Origin: JAVBPP01 sp031549535
Lineage (GTDB): Bacteria; Bacillota; Clostridia; Oscillospirales; Acutalibacteraceae
Assembly: GCA_031549535.1 (NCBI GenBank)
Contig: JAVBPP010000017.1
Coordinates: 1-52,651, forward strand
Direction: 5' to 3'
Length of the DNA stretch: 52,651 nt
Shown here: piece after piece, positions 7,793-16,847 of the stretch
Layout: the number at the start of each line of letters is the position of its first letter
Numbering within the stretch: position 1 is the stretch's first letter
Notes under the pieces: generated by a model
The model's input: only the letters and a program-made list of their open reading frames with translations
Databases searched by the model: none
Told to the model about the DNA's origin: nothing
Translations under genes and position numbers: made by a program

Positions 7793-9100
7793 TTGTCCGT
7801 TTCCATTATCGGCGTAACGCCGGGTTCTCCGGCGGCACGCAAGCAGATTGCTTCGGGGGATATACTGCTATCGATAAATGCGCATACAATCCGGGATGTG
7901 CTGGACTATCAATTCTATGCCGCCGGTGAAACACTTACCCTTGCTTTAAGACAAAAGCAGGGTGGTTTTCGTCTGCTGCGTATCCGCAAAGCGGAGCAGG
8001 AGGATTTGGGTCTTCAATTTGAAAGTTATCTGATGGACAAGCAGCAGCACTGTAAAAATAAATGTTTGTTCTGCTTTATCGACCAACTGCCGCCGGGCAT
8101 GCGGGAGAGCCTATATTTTAAGGATGACGATGCGAGGCTGTCGTTTTTGTTCGGCAACTACATTACCTTGACGAATCTCAGCGATGCCGATGTGCAGCGC
8201 ATGATAGAGATGCATATCAGCCCGGTCAATGTATCCGTGCATACGATGAACCCGCAGCTACGAGTGAGCATGATGGGGAATCCGCACGCGGGGGAGAAAC
8301 TGAGCTATCTGCGGCGTTTTGCCGACGCCGGCATTAAAATCAACGCCCAACTGGTGCTGTGCCCCGGCGTAAACGACGGCAGGGAGCTGCGCGATTCCCT
8401 GGAGCAGCTCGCCACGCTGTTTCCCGCACTGCAAAGCATTTCTGCCGTACCCGTGGGTATCACAAAATATCGTGCAACCTTACCGAAGTTAACACCGTTT
8501 AACCGCGACGGCGCGCGACAAGTAATTCAGGAAATTTCTGATTTCAATTCCCGTTTTTTGTGTTATAATGGTACAACGCTTGCCTTTGCGGCGGATGAGT
8601 TTTATCTGCTGGCCGGGCAGCAGATTCCGCAAGCGGAGGAATACGGAGAGTTCCATCAACTGGAAAACGGCGTGGGCATGTGGGCGCTGTTTCGCGCGGA
8701 GTTTATGCGGGCGCTGCAAGAACGCAGGGCTGAACCGGCTCAGGCTCGCAGGGTTTCTATTGCCACAGGGTTGGCGGCCTACCCGCTGTTTTTACAGCTG
8801 GCGCAACAGGCTTGCGAAGCGTTTGCGCAACTGCAGATAACGGTGCACCCGATAAAAAATGATTTTTTCGGTGAGCACATCACAGTTGCCGGTTTGTTGA
8901 CCGGCGGGGATTTAATGCGGCAGCTGGAAAACAAGGATTTGGGCGATGCTCTTTTGCTTAGCGCCACAATGCTGCGGGCACAAGGGGACATGCTATTGGA
9001 TAATGTGACACCGGAGCAGCTGGAAGCATTTTTACATGTACCGATTCACTTCATTCCGAATGATGCCGCGTGTTTTTTAGACGCTTTACTGGATGCTTGA
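7793..9100 (+). CDS. PDZ/radical SAM-like DUF512 protein
   Basis: A 435-residue protein with an N-terminal PDZ-like domain (about 1-70) followed by a radical-SAM-like core and a C-terminal DUF512 region. Cysteines C87, C91 and C94 (CKNKCLFC) form a CxxxCxxC cluster-type motif, followed by the family block FIDQLPPGMR and then FLFGNYITLTNL. Family members are widespread in Clostridia and lie beside der; no reaction has been assigned. The TTG at 7793 is the start that places the PDZ block at the N-terminus; the upstream tract is G-rich. der begins 21 bases after the stop. Confidence 0.88.
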   Translation: MSVSIIGVTPGSPAARKQIASGDILLSINAHTIRDVLDYQFYAAGETLTLALRQKQGGFRLLRIRKAEQEDLGLQFESYLMDKQQHCKNKCLFCFIDQLPPGMRESLYFKDDDARLSFLFGNYITLTNLSDADVQRMIEMHISPVNVSVHTMNPQLRVSMMGNPHAGEKLSYLRRFADAGIKINAQLVLCPGVNDGRELRDSLEQLATLFPALQSISAVPVGITKYRATLPKLTPFNRDGARQVIQEISDFNSRFLCYNGTTLAFAADEFYLLAGQQIPQAEEYGEFHQLENGVGMWALFRAEFMRALQERRAEPAQARRVSIATGLAAYPLFLQLAQQACEAFAQLQITVHPIKNDFFGEHITVAGLLTGGDLMRQLENKDLGDALLLSATMLRAQGDMLLDNVTPEQLEAFLHVPIHFIPNDAACFLDALLDA

Positions 9101-9121
9101 TTGATAGAAAGGCTGGGAGTT

Positions 9122-10447
9122 ATGCCAAAATCAGTAGTCGCCGTGGTGGGTCGCCCGAATGTGGGTAAATCCACCCTGTTTAATAAGCTGGTCGGGTCAC
9201 GCTTATCCATTGTGGATGATACGCCCGGTGTAACCCGTGACCGAATCTATGGGGACTGCGAATGGTGCGGTCATACCTTTTTATTGGTTGACACCGGTGG
9301 TATTGAACCGTTTTCGGACGATGTTATCCTCTCGCAAATGCGCATGCAGGCACAGCTTGCCATCGACAGCGCGGATGTCATTATCCTGGTAACCGATGTC
9401 CGCTGCGGCATAGTTGCGACGGATGAAGAGGTTGCGCAGATGCTGCAAAAAAGCGGGAAACCCATCGTGCTGTGCGTCAATAAATGCGACAAAATTGGCG
9501 AAGTACCTGCGGAATACTATGAGTTTTATAATCTCGGCCTGGGTGACCCGGTTGCGGTCTCCTCCGTCCATGGCAGCGGTACGGGCGATTTGCTGGACGA
9601 GGTGGTGAAGCATCTGCCCCGGGATAGTGAGGAGGGGGAGGATGACAACGCCATCCGTGTGGCGGTGATTGGCAAACCGAATGTCGGCAAATCCTCTCTT
9701 GTGAACGCCATTTTAGGCGAGGAACGCATGATCGTCTCCGATATAGCGGGCACAACGCGCGACGCAACGGATTCCCGCGTTACCAATAAGAACGGAGAAT
9801 TTATTTTTATCGATACAGCGGGTCTGCGCAGGCAGAGTCGCGTATATGACAGCATCGAAAAATATTCCGTTATCCGTGCCAGAATGGCGGTGGAACGCGC
9901 GCAGGTCTGTGTCATTATGATTGACGCGGTGGAGGGCTTTACCGAACAGGACTCCAAGGTGGCGGGTATCGCTCATGAGATGGGCAAAGCCTGCATTATT
10001 GCGGTAAACAAGTGGGACGCCATTGAAAAAGACGGCAAAACCATGGATGGTTACCGTAAAAAATTGATGAACGATTTTTCTTTTATGTCTTACGCGCCCA
10101 TTATTTTCATTTCTGCAAAAGAAAAAATTCGCCTGGAGCGCCTATTTGAGCTGATAAAATTTACAGATGAACAAAATGCCATGCGCATTTCAACCGGGAA
10201 GCTTAACGACATTTTGGCGGAAGCAACCGCACGCGTGCAGCCGCCGACGGACAAAGGCCGCCGCCTGAAAATCTATTATATGACACAGGCCTCCACGAGG
10301 CCGCCGACCTTTGTTTGCTTTGTTAATGATAAGGAGCTCTTCCACTACAGCTATCAGCGCTATCTGGAAAACCAGATCCGCGAGGTGTTTGGCTTAGAGG
10401 GTACGCCGCTTCGCTTTGTGATACGGGAAAGAGAAAAGAAATCATGA
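9122..10447 (+). CDS. der: Ribosome biogenesis GTPase Der
   Basis: Der (EngA) is a tandem GTPase needed for 50S subunit assembly. The 441-residue protein has G domain 1 (GRPNVGKS at 10-17, DTPGVTRD, DTGG, NKCD), an acidic linker (DSEEGEDDN), G domain 2 (GKPNVGKS near 183, DIAGTTRD, DTAG, NKWD) and a C-terminal KH-like domain. Nothing is missing. The ATG at 9122 gives the standard N-terminus with AAAGG about 9 nt upstream; an in-frame TTG 21 bases earlier is rejected. The stop overlaps the ruvC start as ATGA. Confidence 0.97.
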   Translation: MPKSVVAVVGRPNVGKSTLFNKLVGSRLSIVDDTPGVTRDRIYGDCEWCGHTFLLVDTGGIEPFSDDVILSQMRMQAQLAIDSADVIILVTDVRCGIVATDEEVAQMLQKSGKPIVLCVNKCDKIGEVPAEYYEFYNLGLGDPVAVSSVHGSGTGDLLDEVVKHLPRDSEEGEDDNAIRVAVIGKPNVGKSSLVNAILGEERMIVSDIAGTTRDATDSRVTNKNGEFIFIDTAGLRRQSRVYDSIEKYSVIRARMAVERAQVCVIMIDAVEGFTEQDSKVAGIAHEMGKACIIAVNKWDAIEKDGKTMDGYRKKLMNDFSFMSYAPIIFISAKEKIRLERLFELIKFTDEQNAMRISTGKLNDILAEATARVQPPTDKGRRLKIYYMTQASTRPPTFVCFVNDKELFHYSYQRYLENQIREVFGLEGTPLRFVIREREKKS

Positions 10448-10941
10448 TTGTTTTGGGCATTGACCCCGGTTTTGCTATCGTGGGTTATGGTGTTTTGCGC
10501 TACGAGAAAAATCATTTCACGGTTTTGGAATACGGAGCGCTCACAACGCATAAGGATACGCCGTTTCCCCAGCGTCTGGAGGAAATCTATCAGGGCTTGC
10601 ATGCGTTGATACAGCGGCATCGACCGGATGCTATTTCGATTGAAAAGCTCTTTTTTAATACCAACGCCAAAACGGTAATCGATGTCAGCCAGGCACGCGG
10701 CGTTTTGGTGTTGGCCGCTCAGCTGCAGCGTGTGCCCATGTTTGAGTATACTCCCCTGCAGGTCAAGCAAAGTGTGGTCGGCTATGGCCGCGCGGAAAAA
10801 AAGCAGGTGCAGGAAATGACGCGCATTTTGTTGAATCTTGAGAAAATTCCGCGCCCGGATGACGCGGCGGACGCGCTCGCCATGGCAATCTGTCACTGCC
10901 ACGCCAGCGGCTCGCTGATTGGGCAATTATTGCCCCGCTGA
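10444..10941 (+). CDS. ruvC: Holliday junction resolvase RuvC
   Basis: Cleaves Holliday junctions symmetrically with RuvAB. The 165-residue protein has the four acidic catalytic residues of the family: D7 (GIDPG), E67 (SIEKLFF), D140 and D143 (PDDAADALA). It is translationally coupled to der by a 4-base overlap. Its stop codon (10939-10941) lies inside the outer arm of the palindromic element that separates it from ruvA. Confidence 0.95.
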   Translation: MIVLGIDPGFAIVGYGVLRYEKNHFTVLEYGALTTHKDTPFPQRLEEIYQGLHALIQRHRPDAISIEKLFFNTNAKTVIDVSQARGVLVLAAQLQRVPMFEYTPLQVKQSVVGYGRAEKKQVQEMTRILLNLEKIPRPDDAADALAMAICHCHASGSLIGQLLPR

Positions 10942-11080
10942 TTACACCTTGCGCATCATGGGCAGTCTTTTCACCGCCATGCTACGTCAAAAAGCCTCGG
11001 AATACAAAAGTATTCCTGCGTTTTTTTCCTTGCCTAACAATGAAAATCCTCACCCTTGATTACGCAAGGTTTAATCAGCG
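10936..11080. repeat. Imperfect palindromic element, copy B, on the ruvC stop codon
   Basis: CGCTGATTA (10936-10944) matches TAATCAGCG (11072-11080); ACCTTGCG (10946-10953) matches CGCAAGGT (11063-11070). The exact centre is a hairpin GGAATAC (10999-11005), loop AAAA, GTATTCC (11010-11016). Read on the minus strand it lines up with the element at 1-120. It separates ruvC from ruvA and may terminate, process or attenuate the transcript. Confidence 0.7.
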
Positions 11081-11112
11081 GAGCAATAAGAACGCACTAA
11101 AGGAGTAAGCTC

Positions 11113-11718
11113 ATGTTTTACAGCTTGACGGGAAAAATTGTGTTTGTTGACAGCGCCGGTTTTGCCATTGATTGCGGCGGTGTCGCTTACCGCTGCTTTT
11201 CCACACGGCATACCCTGACGAAAATTGGGATTTTAGGAGAAAACGCAACCGTTTTCACGTACCTGAATGTGCGTGAAGATGCAATGGATTTGTTTGGCTT
11301 TGCACAGCAGAATGAGCTGGAATGTTTTAAGCTGCTCATCGGCGTAACAGGCGTGGGGCCAAAGGCTGCGCTGGCGATTCTCTCGGAGCTAACCCCTGAT
11401 AAGCTGGCTTTGAGCATAGCCGCAGGCGACGCAAAAGCCATTCAGCAGGCGCAAGGTGTTGGGGCAAAGCTTGCCCAACGTGTTATTTTAGAGCTGAAGG
11501 ATAAGCTTGCCGCCAACATTCCCGCCATGGGGGTATCACAGGATGCGCTGTTAGCGGCCGAAGTCAGCGGCGGAGCGCAGGAGGAGGCCGTGAGTGCCCT
11601 TGTCATGCTGGGCTACAGCCGCAGCGAAGCTGCCGTAGCAGTTGGGAAGCTGCCGCCGGAGCTTTCAGCGGAGGATTTTATTAAGCAGGCGCTAAAAACG
11701 CTGGCAAAAAACCTATAA
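11113..11718 (+). CDS. ruvA: Holliday junction branch migration protein RuvA
   Basis: RuvA binds four-way junctions and loads the RuvB motor. The 201-residue protein has the N-terminal OB domain (MFYSLTGKIVFVD), the helix-hairpin-helix region (GVTGVGPKAALAILS, then QGVGAKLAQRVILELKDKL) and the C-terminal RuvB-contact domain (AVSALVMLGYSRSEA). AAGGAG lies upstream of the ATG. ruvB follows after 66 bases. Confidence 0.96.
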   Translation: MFYSLTGKIVFVDSAGFAIDCGGVAYRCFSTRHTLTKIGILGENATVFTYLNVREDAMDLFGFAQQNELECFKLLIGVTGVGPKAALAILSELTPDKLALSIAAGDAKAIQQAQGVGAKLAQRVILELKDKLAANIPAMGVSQDALLAAEVSGGAQEEAVSALVMLGYSRSEAAVAVGKLPPELSAEDFIKQALKTLAKNL

Positions 11719-11784
11719 TGCACAATCCTGCCTGTTGGCAACCATACAAAACTTCTACCGGCTTCTGAGAGGAGGGGCATAAGC

Positions 11785-12813
11785 ATGGAACAGGAATTTG
11801 AAGACAGAATCACCGCCCCGGAATATACGCGGGAGGACGCGGACATTGACGTCTCGCTGCGCCCGCATTTTTTAGGGGAATACATTGGGCAGGAGAAGGT
11901 CAAAGAAAACCTGGCCGTTTATATTGAGGCTGCCAAACAGCGCGGTGAAACGCTGGATCATGTGCTGCTCTACGGCCCGCCCGGCCTTGGCAAAACAACG
12001 CTTGCGGGCATCATAGCGGCGGAGCTGGGCGTAAATCTGCGTGTAACCTCCGGCCCCGCAATTGAAAAGCCCGGCGACCTTGCCGCGCTGCTGACCAACT
12101 TGAACCCGGGCGATGTGCTGTTTATTGATGAGGTGCACCGCCTTTCCCGCAGTGTGGAGGAGGTGCTCTATCCGGCGATGGAGGATAATGCGCTGGATAT
12201 TATCATCGGCAAAGGCCCCTCGGCGCGCTCCATCCGCTTGGATTTGCCGCGCTTCACCTTGGTGGGTGCAACTACACGCGCAGGGCAGCTCAGCGCCCCC
12301 CTGCGGGATCGCTTTGGTGTAATCCTGCGCCTGGAGCTCTATACCCCGCAAGAGTTGGCACAAATTGTAACGCGCAGTGCCGGAATTTTGAATATAGAAA
12401 TTGCCGGGAACGGCGCAGCCGAGCTCGCCGTGCGTTCCCGCGGAACCCCGCGTATTGCCAACCGCCTGCTCAAGCGCGCGCGGGATTTTGCGCAAGTTAT
12501 GGGGGACGGTATCATTTCCAAAGAAAATGTCTGCATCGCCTTGGAGCGCATGGAGATAGACGCGCTGGGGCTGGATAACATTGACCGCTTGATTTTACGC
12601 AGTATGATTCAAAACTATAACGGCGGCCCGGTCGGGCTGGAAACCATAGCCGCCGCCATTGGAGAAGAGGCTATTACCATAGAAGATGTCTATGAGCCAT
12701 ATTTAATGCAGATGGGTTTTTTGAGCAGAACGCCACGTGGGCGCATGGTTACACCTGCGGGGTATGAACACATCGGCATTGCCATGCCTGGGCAGCAAAA
12801 AATAGATGTTTAG
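11785..12813 (+). CDS. ruvB: Holliday junction branch migration ATPase RuvB
   Basis: A hexameric AAA+ motor that drives branch migration. The 342-residue protein carries Walker A GPPGLGKTT (64-72), Walker B with DEVH (115-118), the sensor GATTRAG and an arginine-rich C-terminal winged helix ending near TPRGRMVTPAGYEH. Length is normal. GAGGAGGGG upstream supports the ATG. Confidence 0.97.
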   Translation: MEQEFEDRITAPEYTREDADIDVSLRPHFLGEYIGQEKVKENLAVYIEAAKQRGETLDHVLLYGPPGLGKTTLAGIIAAELGVNLRVTSGPAIEKPGDLAALLTNLNPGDVLFIDEVHRLSRSVEEVLYPAMEDNALDIIIGKGPSARSIRLDLPRFTLVGATTRAGQLSAPLRDRFGVILRLELYTPQELAQIVTRSAGILNIEIAGNGAAELAVRSRGTPRIANRLLKRARDFAQVMGDGIISKENVCIALERMEIDALGLDNIDRLILRSMIQNYNGGPVGLETIAAAIGEEAITIEDVYEPYLMQMGFLSRTPRGRMVTPAGYEHIGIAMPGQQKIDV

Positions 12814-12874
12814 CGCTACTCTTACATTTCTTTGCATATCCTAATAAGAAGAAGATTATGAGGAGTGGCTTTTT

Positions 12875-14224
12875 ATGGGCAGATTATTTGGAACAGACGG
12901 CGCAAGGGGAATTGCCAACAGTGAGTTGAGCTGCGAGCTTGCGATGAAAATCGGCAGGGCGACGGCAATGGTGCTCACAGAAAACGCACACAGAAAACCA
13001 CGGGTGCTCGTTGGCATGGATACGCGCGCATCTTCCGATATGCTGGAGGCGGCCATCAGCGCGGGGCTTTGCTCTGTCGGCGCGGATGTTCTGCTACTTG
13101 GCGTTTTGCCGACACCGGCGGTTGCCTTTTTGGTAAAGAAATATCAATATGATGCAGGGATTATGATTTCCGCCTCCCACAACCCCTGCGAATACAACGG
13201 TATTAAGATTTTTCAGTCCGAGGGTTATAAACTGCCGGATGAGTTGGAAGAAAAAATTGAAACCATTATCTTGGACGAAACCCACCTGCCGCCTATGGTA
13301 ATCGGCGGCGATGTCGGGCGCATCACTACTTCTGAAATGCCGATTTTTGATTATATCGAGCATATTTGTTCCACGTTGGACTATCGTTTTAAGGATATGC
13401 ACATTGCTCTTGATTGCGCGAACGGTTCCTCCAGCGTTACTGCCCCGGAGTTGTTTTTCAAAATGGGTGCAAACTGCAGTGTGCTGCACTATGAGCCAAA
13501 TGGGGTGAACATCAATGCCCAATGCGGCTCCACCGACCTTGCCTCCCTGCGGGACTATGTTTTGACGCAAGGGCTTGACGCAGGCTTTGCCTTTGACGGC
13601 GATGCGGACCGTGTGCTTGCGGTAGATGAGCAGGGTAATGTGGTGGACGGTGACCAGCTCATTGCCATCTGCGCTTTGGATTTAAAAGAAAAGGGGCAGT
13701 TGGAGCAGGACACCGCCGTGGTCACCGTAATGAGCAACATGGGCTTTTTCCGTTTTTGTGAGGAGCAGGGAATTCGTGCGGAACAAACAAAGGTGGGCGA
13801 CCGCTATGTGTTAGAGCGCATGCGAGAGGGTGGTTTTGCCATCGGCGGGGAGCAATCCGGGCACATTATTTTTTCTCGCTACGCCACCACGGGCGATGGG
13901 CAGTTGACTGCGGCGCATGTGCTGCAGGTGATGAAGCGCACCGGAAAAAAGCTATCGGAGCTTGCGAGCTGTATGCAAATTTATCCACAGGTGCTCGAAA
14001 ATGTTCGGGTTTCCAACCTTGGTAAGGTGCGCTTTGAAACGGATGAAGAAATCGCGAAAGCGGTACAAAGCGCCGAACGGGAGTTGGGGAGCAGCGGCCG
14101 GGTTCTGGTGCGTGTCTCCGGCACAGAGCCGTTGGTGCGCGTTATGCTGGAAGGGCAAAACAAGCAGCACATTACCCGCCTGGCGGGAGAAATTGCGGAA
14201 GTTGTACGAGAAAGATTGATATAA
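12875..14224 (+). CDS. glmM: Phosphoglucosamine mutase
   Basis: Converts glucosamine 6-phosphate to glucosamine 1-phosphate for UDP-GlcNAc and peptidoglycan synthesis. The 449-residue protein begins MGRLFGTDGARG, contains the phosphoserine loop ISASHNP (S101), the metal loop DGDADR (about 240-245), the sugar-binding GGEQSGH and the phosphate-binding RVSGTEP near the C-terminus. The start ATG follows GAGGAG. It heads a group of genes through the ECF transporter and truA with short gaps or overlaps. Confidence 0.97.
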   Translation: MGRLFGTDGARGIANSELSCELAMKIGRATAMVLTENAHRKPRVLVGMDTRASSDMLEAAISAGLCSVGADVLLLGVLPTPAVAFLVKKYQYDAGIMISASHNPCEYNGIKIFQSEGYKLPDELEEKIETIILDETHLPPMVIGGDVGRITTSEMPIFDYIEHICSTLDYRFKDMHIALDCANGSSSVTAPELFFKMGANCSVLHYEPNGVNINAQCGSTDLASLRDYVLTQGLDAGFAFDGDADRVLAVDEQGNVVDGDQLIAICALDLKEKGQLEQDTAVVTVMSNMGFFRFCEEQGIRAEQTKVGDRYVLERMREGGFAIGGEQSGHIIFSRYATTGDGQLTAAHVLQVMKRTGKKLSELASCMQIYPQVLENVRVSNLGKVRFETDEEIAKAVQSAERELGSSGRVLVRVSGTEPLVRVMLEGQNKQHITRLAGEIAEVVRERLI

Positions 14225-14237
14225 AGGAATTGAATGC

Positions 14238-15152
14238 ATGCGCATTGCAAACAACTGGAAGGATTATGAATTGATTGATTGCTCGGGCGGAGAACGCCTG
14301 GAGCGCTGGGGGAGCGTGCGCCTAGTGCGTCCGGACCCACAAGTCATTTGGAATACCCCGCGCGACCCGCGCTTGTGGAACGATATTGACGCACAGTACC
14401 ACCGCTCGGCTAAGGGCGGGGGAGCATGGGAAGAAAAAAGAAAAATACCGGAGCGCTGGACTGTTTCCTATCAGGGGTTGGAACTCCATGTGAAATGCAT
14501 GGGCTTTAAGCACATGGGAGTGTTTCCGGAACAGGCGACCAATTGGGATGTTCTGGCGCGATGTATCCGGGCGGAGAAACGGCCGGTTTCGGTCTTAAAT
14601 CTGTTTTCCTACACGGGAGCCGCTTCCGTTGCCTGCCTGCAAGCTGGCGCAAGCGTAACCCATGTGGATGCATCCAAAGGCATTGTTGCCTGGGCAAAGG
14701 AAAACGCCACTCTCAATGGGTTGGGGCAAAAGCCTGTGCGCTGGATGGTGGATGACTGCATCAAATTTGTCCAGCGGGAGTTACGGCGCGGGAGCCGCTA
14801 TGATATTATCCTCATGGATCCCCCCTCCTACGGCAGGGGGCCGGGCGGCGAGGTCTGGAAGCTGGAGGATGAAATCCATTCCTTAATCCGGGATTGTGCC
14901 AATCTACTGTCCGATCGGGCGATTTTGATGCTCGTCAACTCTTACACCACCGGGCTTTCGCCCTCTGTGATGGAATACATGCTTGGCATGGAAGTGGAGA
15001 AACGGCGCGGGGGTGTGCTCGCCAGCGATGAAATCGGACTTTTAAGCAGCGCGGAGGGTTTTGCGCTGCCCTGCGGTTCCAGCGCCTTCTGGAGCCAACA
15101 GCCACTGTTTGAAATGGGTGAAACGAATGAGGGAGACCATGATACAATTTAA
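14238..15152 (+). CDS. Class I SAM-dependent methyltransferase (RlmI/RlmL-like fold)
   Basis: A 304-residue methyltransferase. The SAM-binding motif I is LNLFSYTGAASVAC (about 121-134), followed by HVDASK and a catalytic-type motif DPPSYGRGPGG. Homologues with this arrangement act on rRNA bases; the exact target here is not visible. The N-terminal 90 residues carry no PUA signature that I recognise. The 3' end overlaps the start of ecfA1 by 14 bases, so the two are cotranslated. Confidence 0.82.
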   Translation: MRIANNWKDYELIDCSGGERLERWGSVRLVRPDPQVIWNTPRDPRLWNDIDAQYHRSAKGGGAWEEKRKIPERWTVSYQGLELHVKCMGFKHMGVFPEQATNWDVLARCIRAEKRPVSVLNLFSYTGAASVACLQAGASVTHVDASKGIVAWAKENATLNGLGQKPVRWMVDDCIKFVQRELRRGSRYDIILMDPPSYGRGPGGEVWKLEDEIHSLIRDCANLLSDRAILMLVNSYTTGLSPSVMEYMLGMEVEKRRGGVLASDEIGLLSSAEGFALPCGSSAFWSQQPLFEMGETNEGDHDTI

Positions 15153-15990
15153 CCGTGTCAGCTACAGCTATGAGGCGGAAGAGGGGATGGAGCCGCTCCC
15201 GGCGGTTCGGGATATCACACTCTCTCTGCGCCGCGGTGAGTTTGTGGCTATTCTGGGGCATAACGGCTCCGGCAAAAGCACACTGGCCAAGCTGATGAAC
15301 TCCATATTGGTGCCGGATAGTGGCAATGTCACCGTCCGTGGCATGGATACAGCCGATGATGCGCAGTTGACGGAAATCCGTAAAACTGTGGGTATGGTAT
15401 TCCAGAATCCGGATAACCAGATTGTAGCGACCATTGTGGAGGACGATGTAGCCTTTGGCCCGGAAAATCTGGGTGTGGAGCCTGCTGAAATACGCAGACG
15501 CGTTGACGAGGCGCTGCGCTCCGTTGGACTGTATGAATACCGCCTGCGGGAGCCGCATAAACTTTCCGGCGGGCAAAAGCAACGTGTTGCCATTGCCGGT
15601 GTCATAGCCATGCAAACCCAGTGTATTGTGATGGACGAGCCCACCGCCATGTTGGATCCGAAGGGGCGCAGAGAAGTCATGCAAACCATACACAAGTTAA
15701 AGCAGGAGCTGGGCATTACGGTGATTCTTGTGACGCATTTTATGGACGAGGCGCTCCAGGCCGACCGTGTACTTGTAATGAATCAGGGTTCCATTTTATT
15801 GGATGGAACGCCGCGAGAGGTGTTTTCACAGGTGGATTTACTCCAGTCTGTGCATTTAGAGGTGCCGCAAACGGTGGCTCTTTGCCATGCTCTGCAGCAA
15901 AAAGGCTGGTTCTCACAGCTGCCGGATGCGCTGACGCAGGATGAATGTGTACAGGCACTCACCCGGGCTTTGCGGGAGGTGCTGCCATGA
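15139..15990 (+). CDS. ecfA1: ECF transporter ATPase EcfA1
   Basis: One of the two ATPases of the energy-coupling-factor vitamin transporter core. The 283-residue protein has Walker A GHNGSGKST, Q-loop FQNPDNQ, signature LSGGQKQR, Walker B CIVMDEPTA and H-loop VTHFMDEA. The start is uncertain: ATG at 15139 with GAGGG 5 nt upstream gives the standard MIQFNRVSYSY beginning, whereas an in-frame ATG at 15127 would add four residues. Coupled to ecfA2 by a 4-base overlap. Confidence 0.93.
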   Translation: MIQFNRVSYSYEAEEGMEPLPAVRDITLSLRRGEFVAILGHNGSGKSTLAKLMNSILVPDSGNVTVRGMDTADDAQLTEIRKTVGMVFQNPDNQIVATIVEDDVAFGPENLGVEPAEIRRRVDEALRSVGLYEYRLREPHKLSGGQKQRVAIAGVIAMQTQCIVMDEPTAMLDPKGRREVMQTIHKLKQELGITVILVTHFMDEALQADRVLVMNQGSILLDGTPREVFSQVDLLQSVHLEVPQTVALCHALQQKGWFSQLPDALTQDECVQALTRALREVLP

Positions 15991-16847
15991 GCATACTCGA
16001 ACTGAAACAGGTGACGCACCAATACGGCAAGGGCACCAGCCTGTCCCATGTCGCAGTCGAAAATATCTCATTCGCTGTGGAACGCGGGGAGCTCATTGGC
16101 ATAATCGGCCATACCGGTTCCGGTAAAAGCACGCTGATTCAACATTGCAACGGCCTTTTAAAGCCGGATAGCGGCGAGATACTGCTGAACGGCAAAAATA
16201 TATGGGAAAACAAACAGGCAACCCGCGATGCGCGTTTTCGTGTGGGCCTTTGCTTCCAATACCCCGAATACCAGCTGTTTGAAGAAACGGTTTATAAGGA
16301 TATTGCCTTCGGCCCCAAGAACATGAAGCTGGACGAGGCTGAGGTTGACCTACGGGTACACCGGGCGGCTGATTTCGTTGGCCTGGACGGCAGCCTGCTG
16401 CAAAAATCGCCCTTTGACCTTTCCGGCGGAGAAAAACGCCGCGCTGCGATTGCGGGTGTGATGGCCATGGAGCCGGAGGTTTTAATTTTAGACGAACCAA
16501 CTGCCGGGCTTGACCCGCGCGGCAGAAAAAAGATTATACAAATGGTTGAAAGCTACCGTACCTCAACGGGGAAAACCGTATTATTCGTCTCTCACAGCAT
16601 GGAGGATATCGCCGCCATCGCTGACCGTGTATTGGTGCTCAGCCATTCCCACGTTGCCATGTTTGACACGGTGGAACGCGTGTTTTCCCGCACAAAGGAG
16701 CTGCGGGAGATGGGGCTGGACATTCCGCAGATTACGGCCATCATGCTACAGCTGCGGGAGCAGGGGATTCCCGTTTCTGCTAACGTCTTTTCTTTAGAGC
16801 AGGCTATCGCAGCCTTGGAACAGTGCCGAAAGGGGGGCGGGGCATGA
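15987..16847 (+). CDS. ecfA2: ECF transporter ATPase EcfA2
   Basis: The second ECF ATPase, 286 residues. Walker A GHTGSGKST, Q-loop FQYPEYQLFEETV, signature LSGGEKRR, Walker B LILDEPTAGLDP and H-loop VSHSMED are present. The FQYPEYQLF block and a two-ATPase tandem are typical of EcfA2. The ATG overlaps the ecfA1 stop, and its own stop overlaps the ecfT start, so the three subunits are translationally coupled. No substrate-binding S component is in the window, so the ECF module is probably shared among separate S proteins. Confidence 0.93.
   Translation: MSILELKQVTHQYGKGTSLSHVAVENISFAVERGELIGIIGHTGSGKSTLIQHCNGLLKPDSGEILLNGKNIWENKQATRDARFRVGLCFQYPEYQLFEETVYKDIAFGPKNMKLDEAEVDLRVHRAADFVGLDGSLLQKSPFDLSGGEKRRAAIAGVMAMEPEVLILDEPTAGLDPRGRKKIIQMVESYRTSTGKTVLFVSHSMEDIAAIADRVLVLSHSHVAMFDTVERVFSRTKELREMGLDIPQITAIMLQLREQGIPVSANVFSLEQAIAALEQCRKGGGA

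Noticed and set aside
8560..8580. TATAAT-like sequence inside the DUF512 gene
   Set aside because: No matching -35 at a useful distance and no gene start follows.
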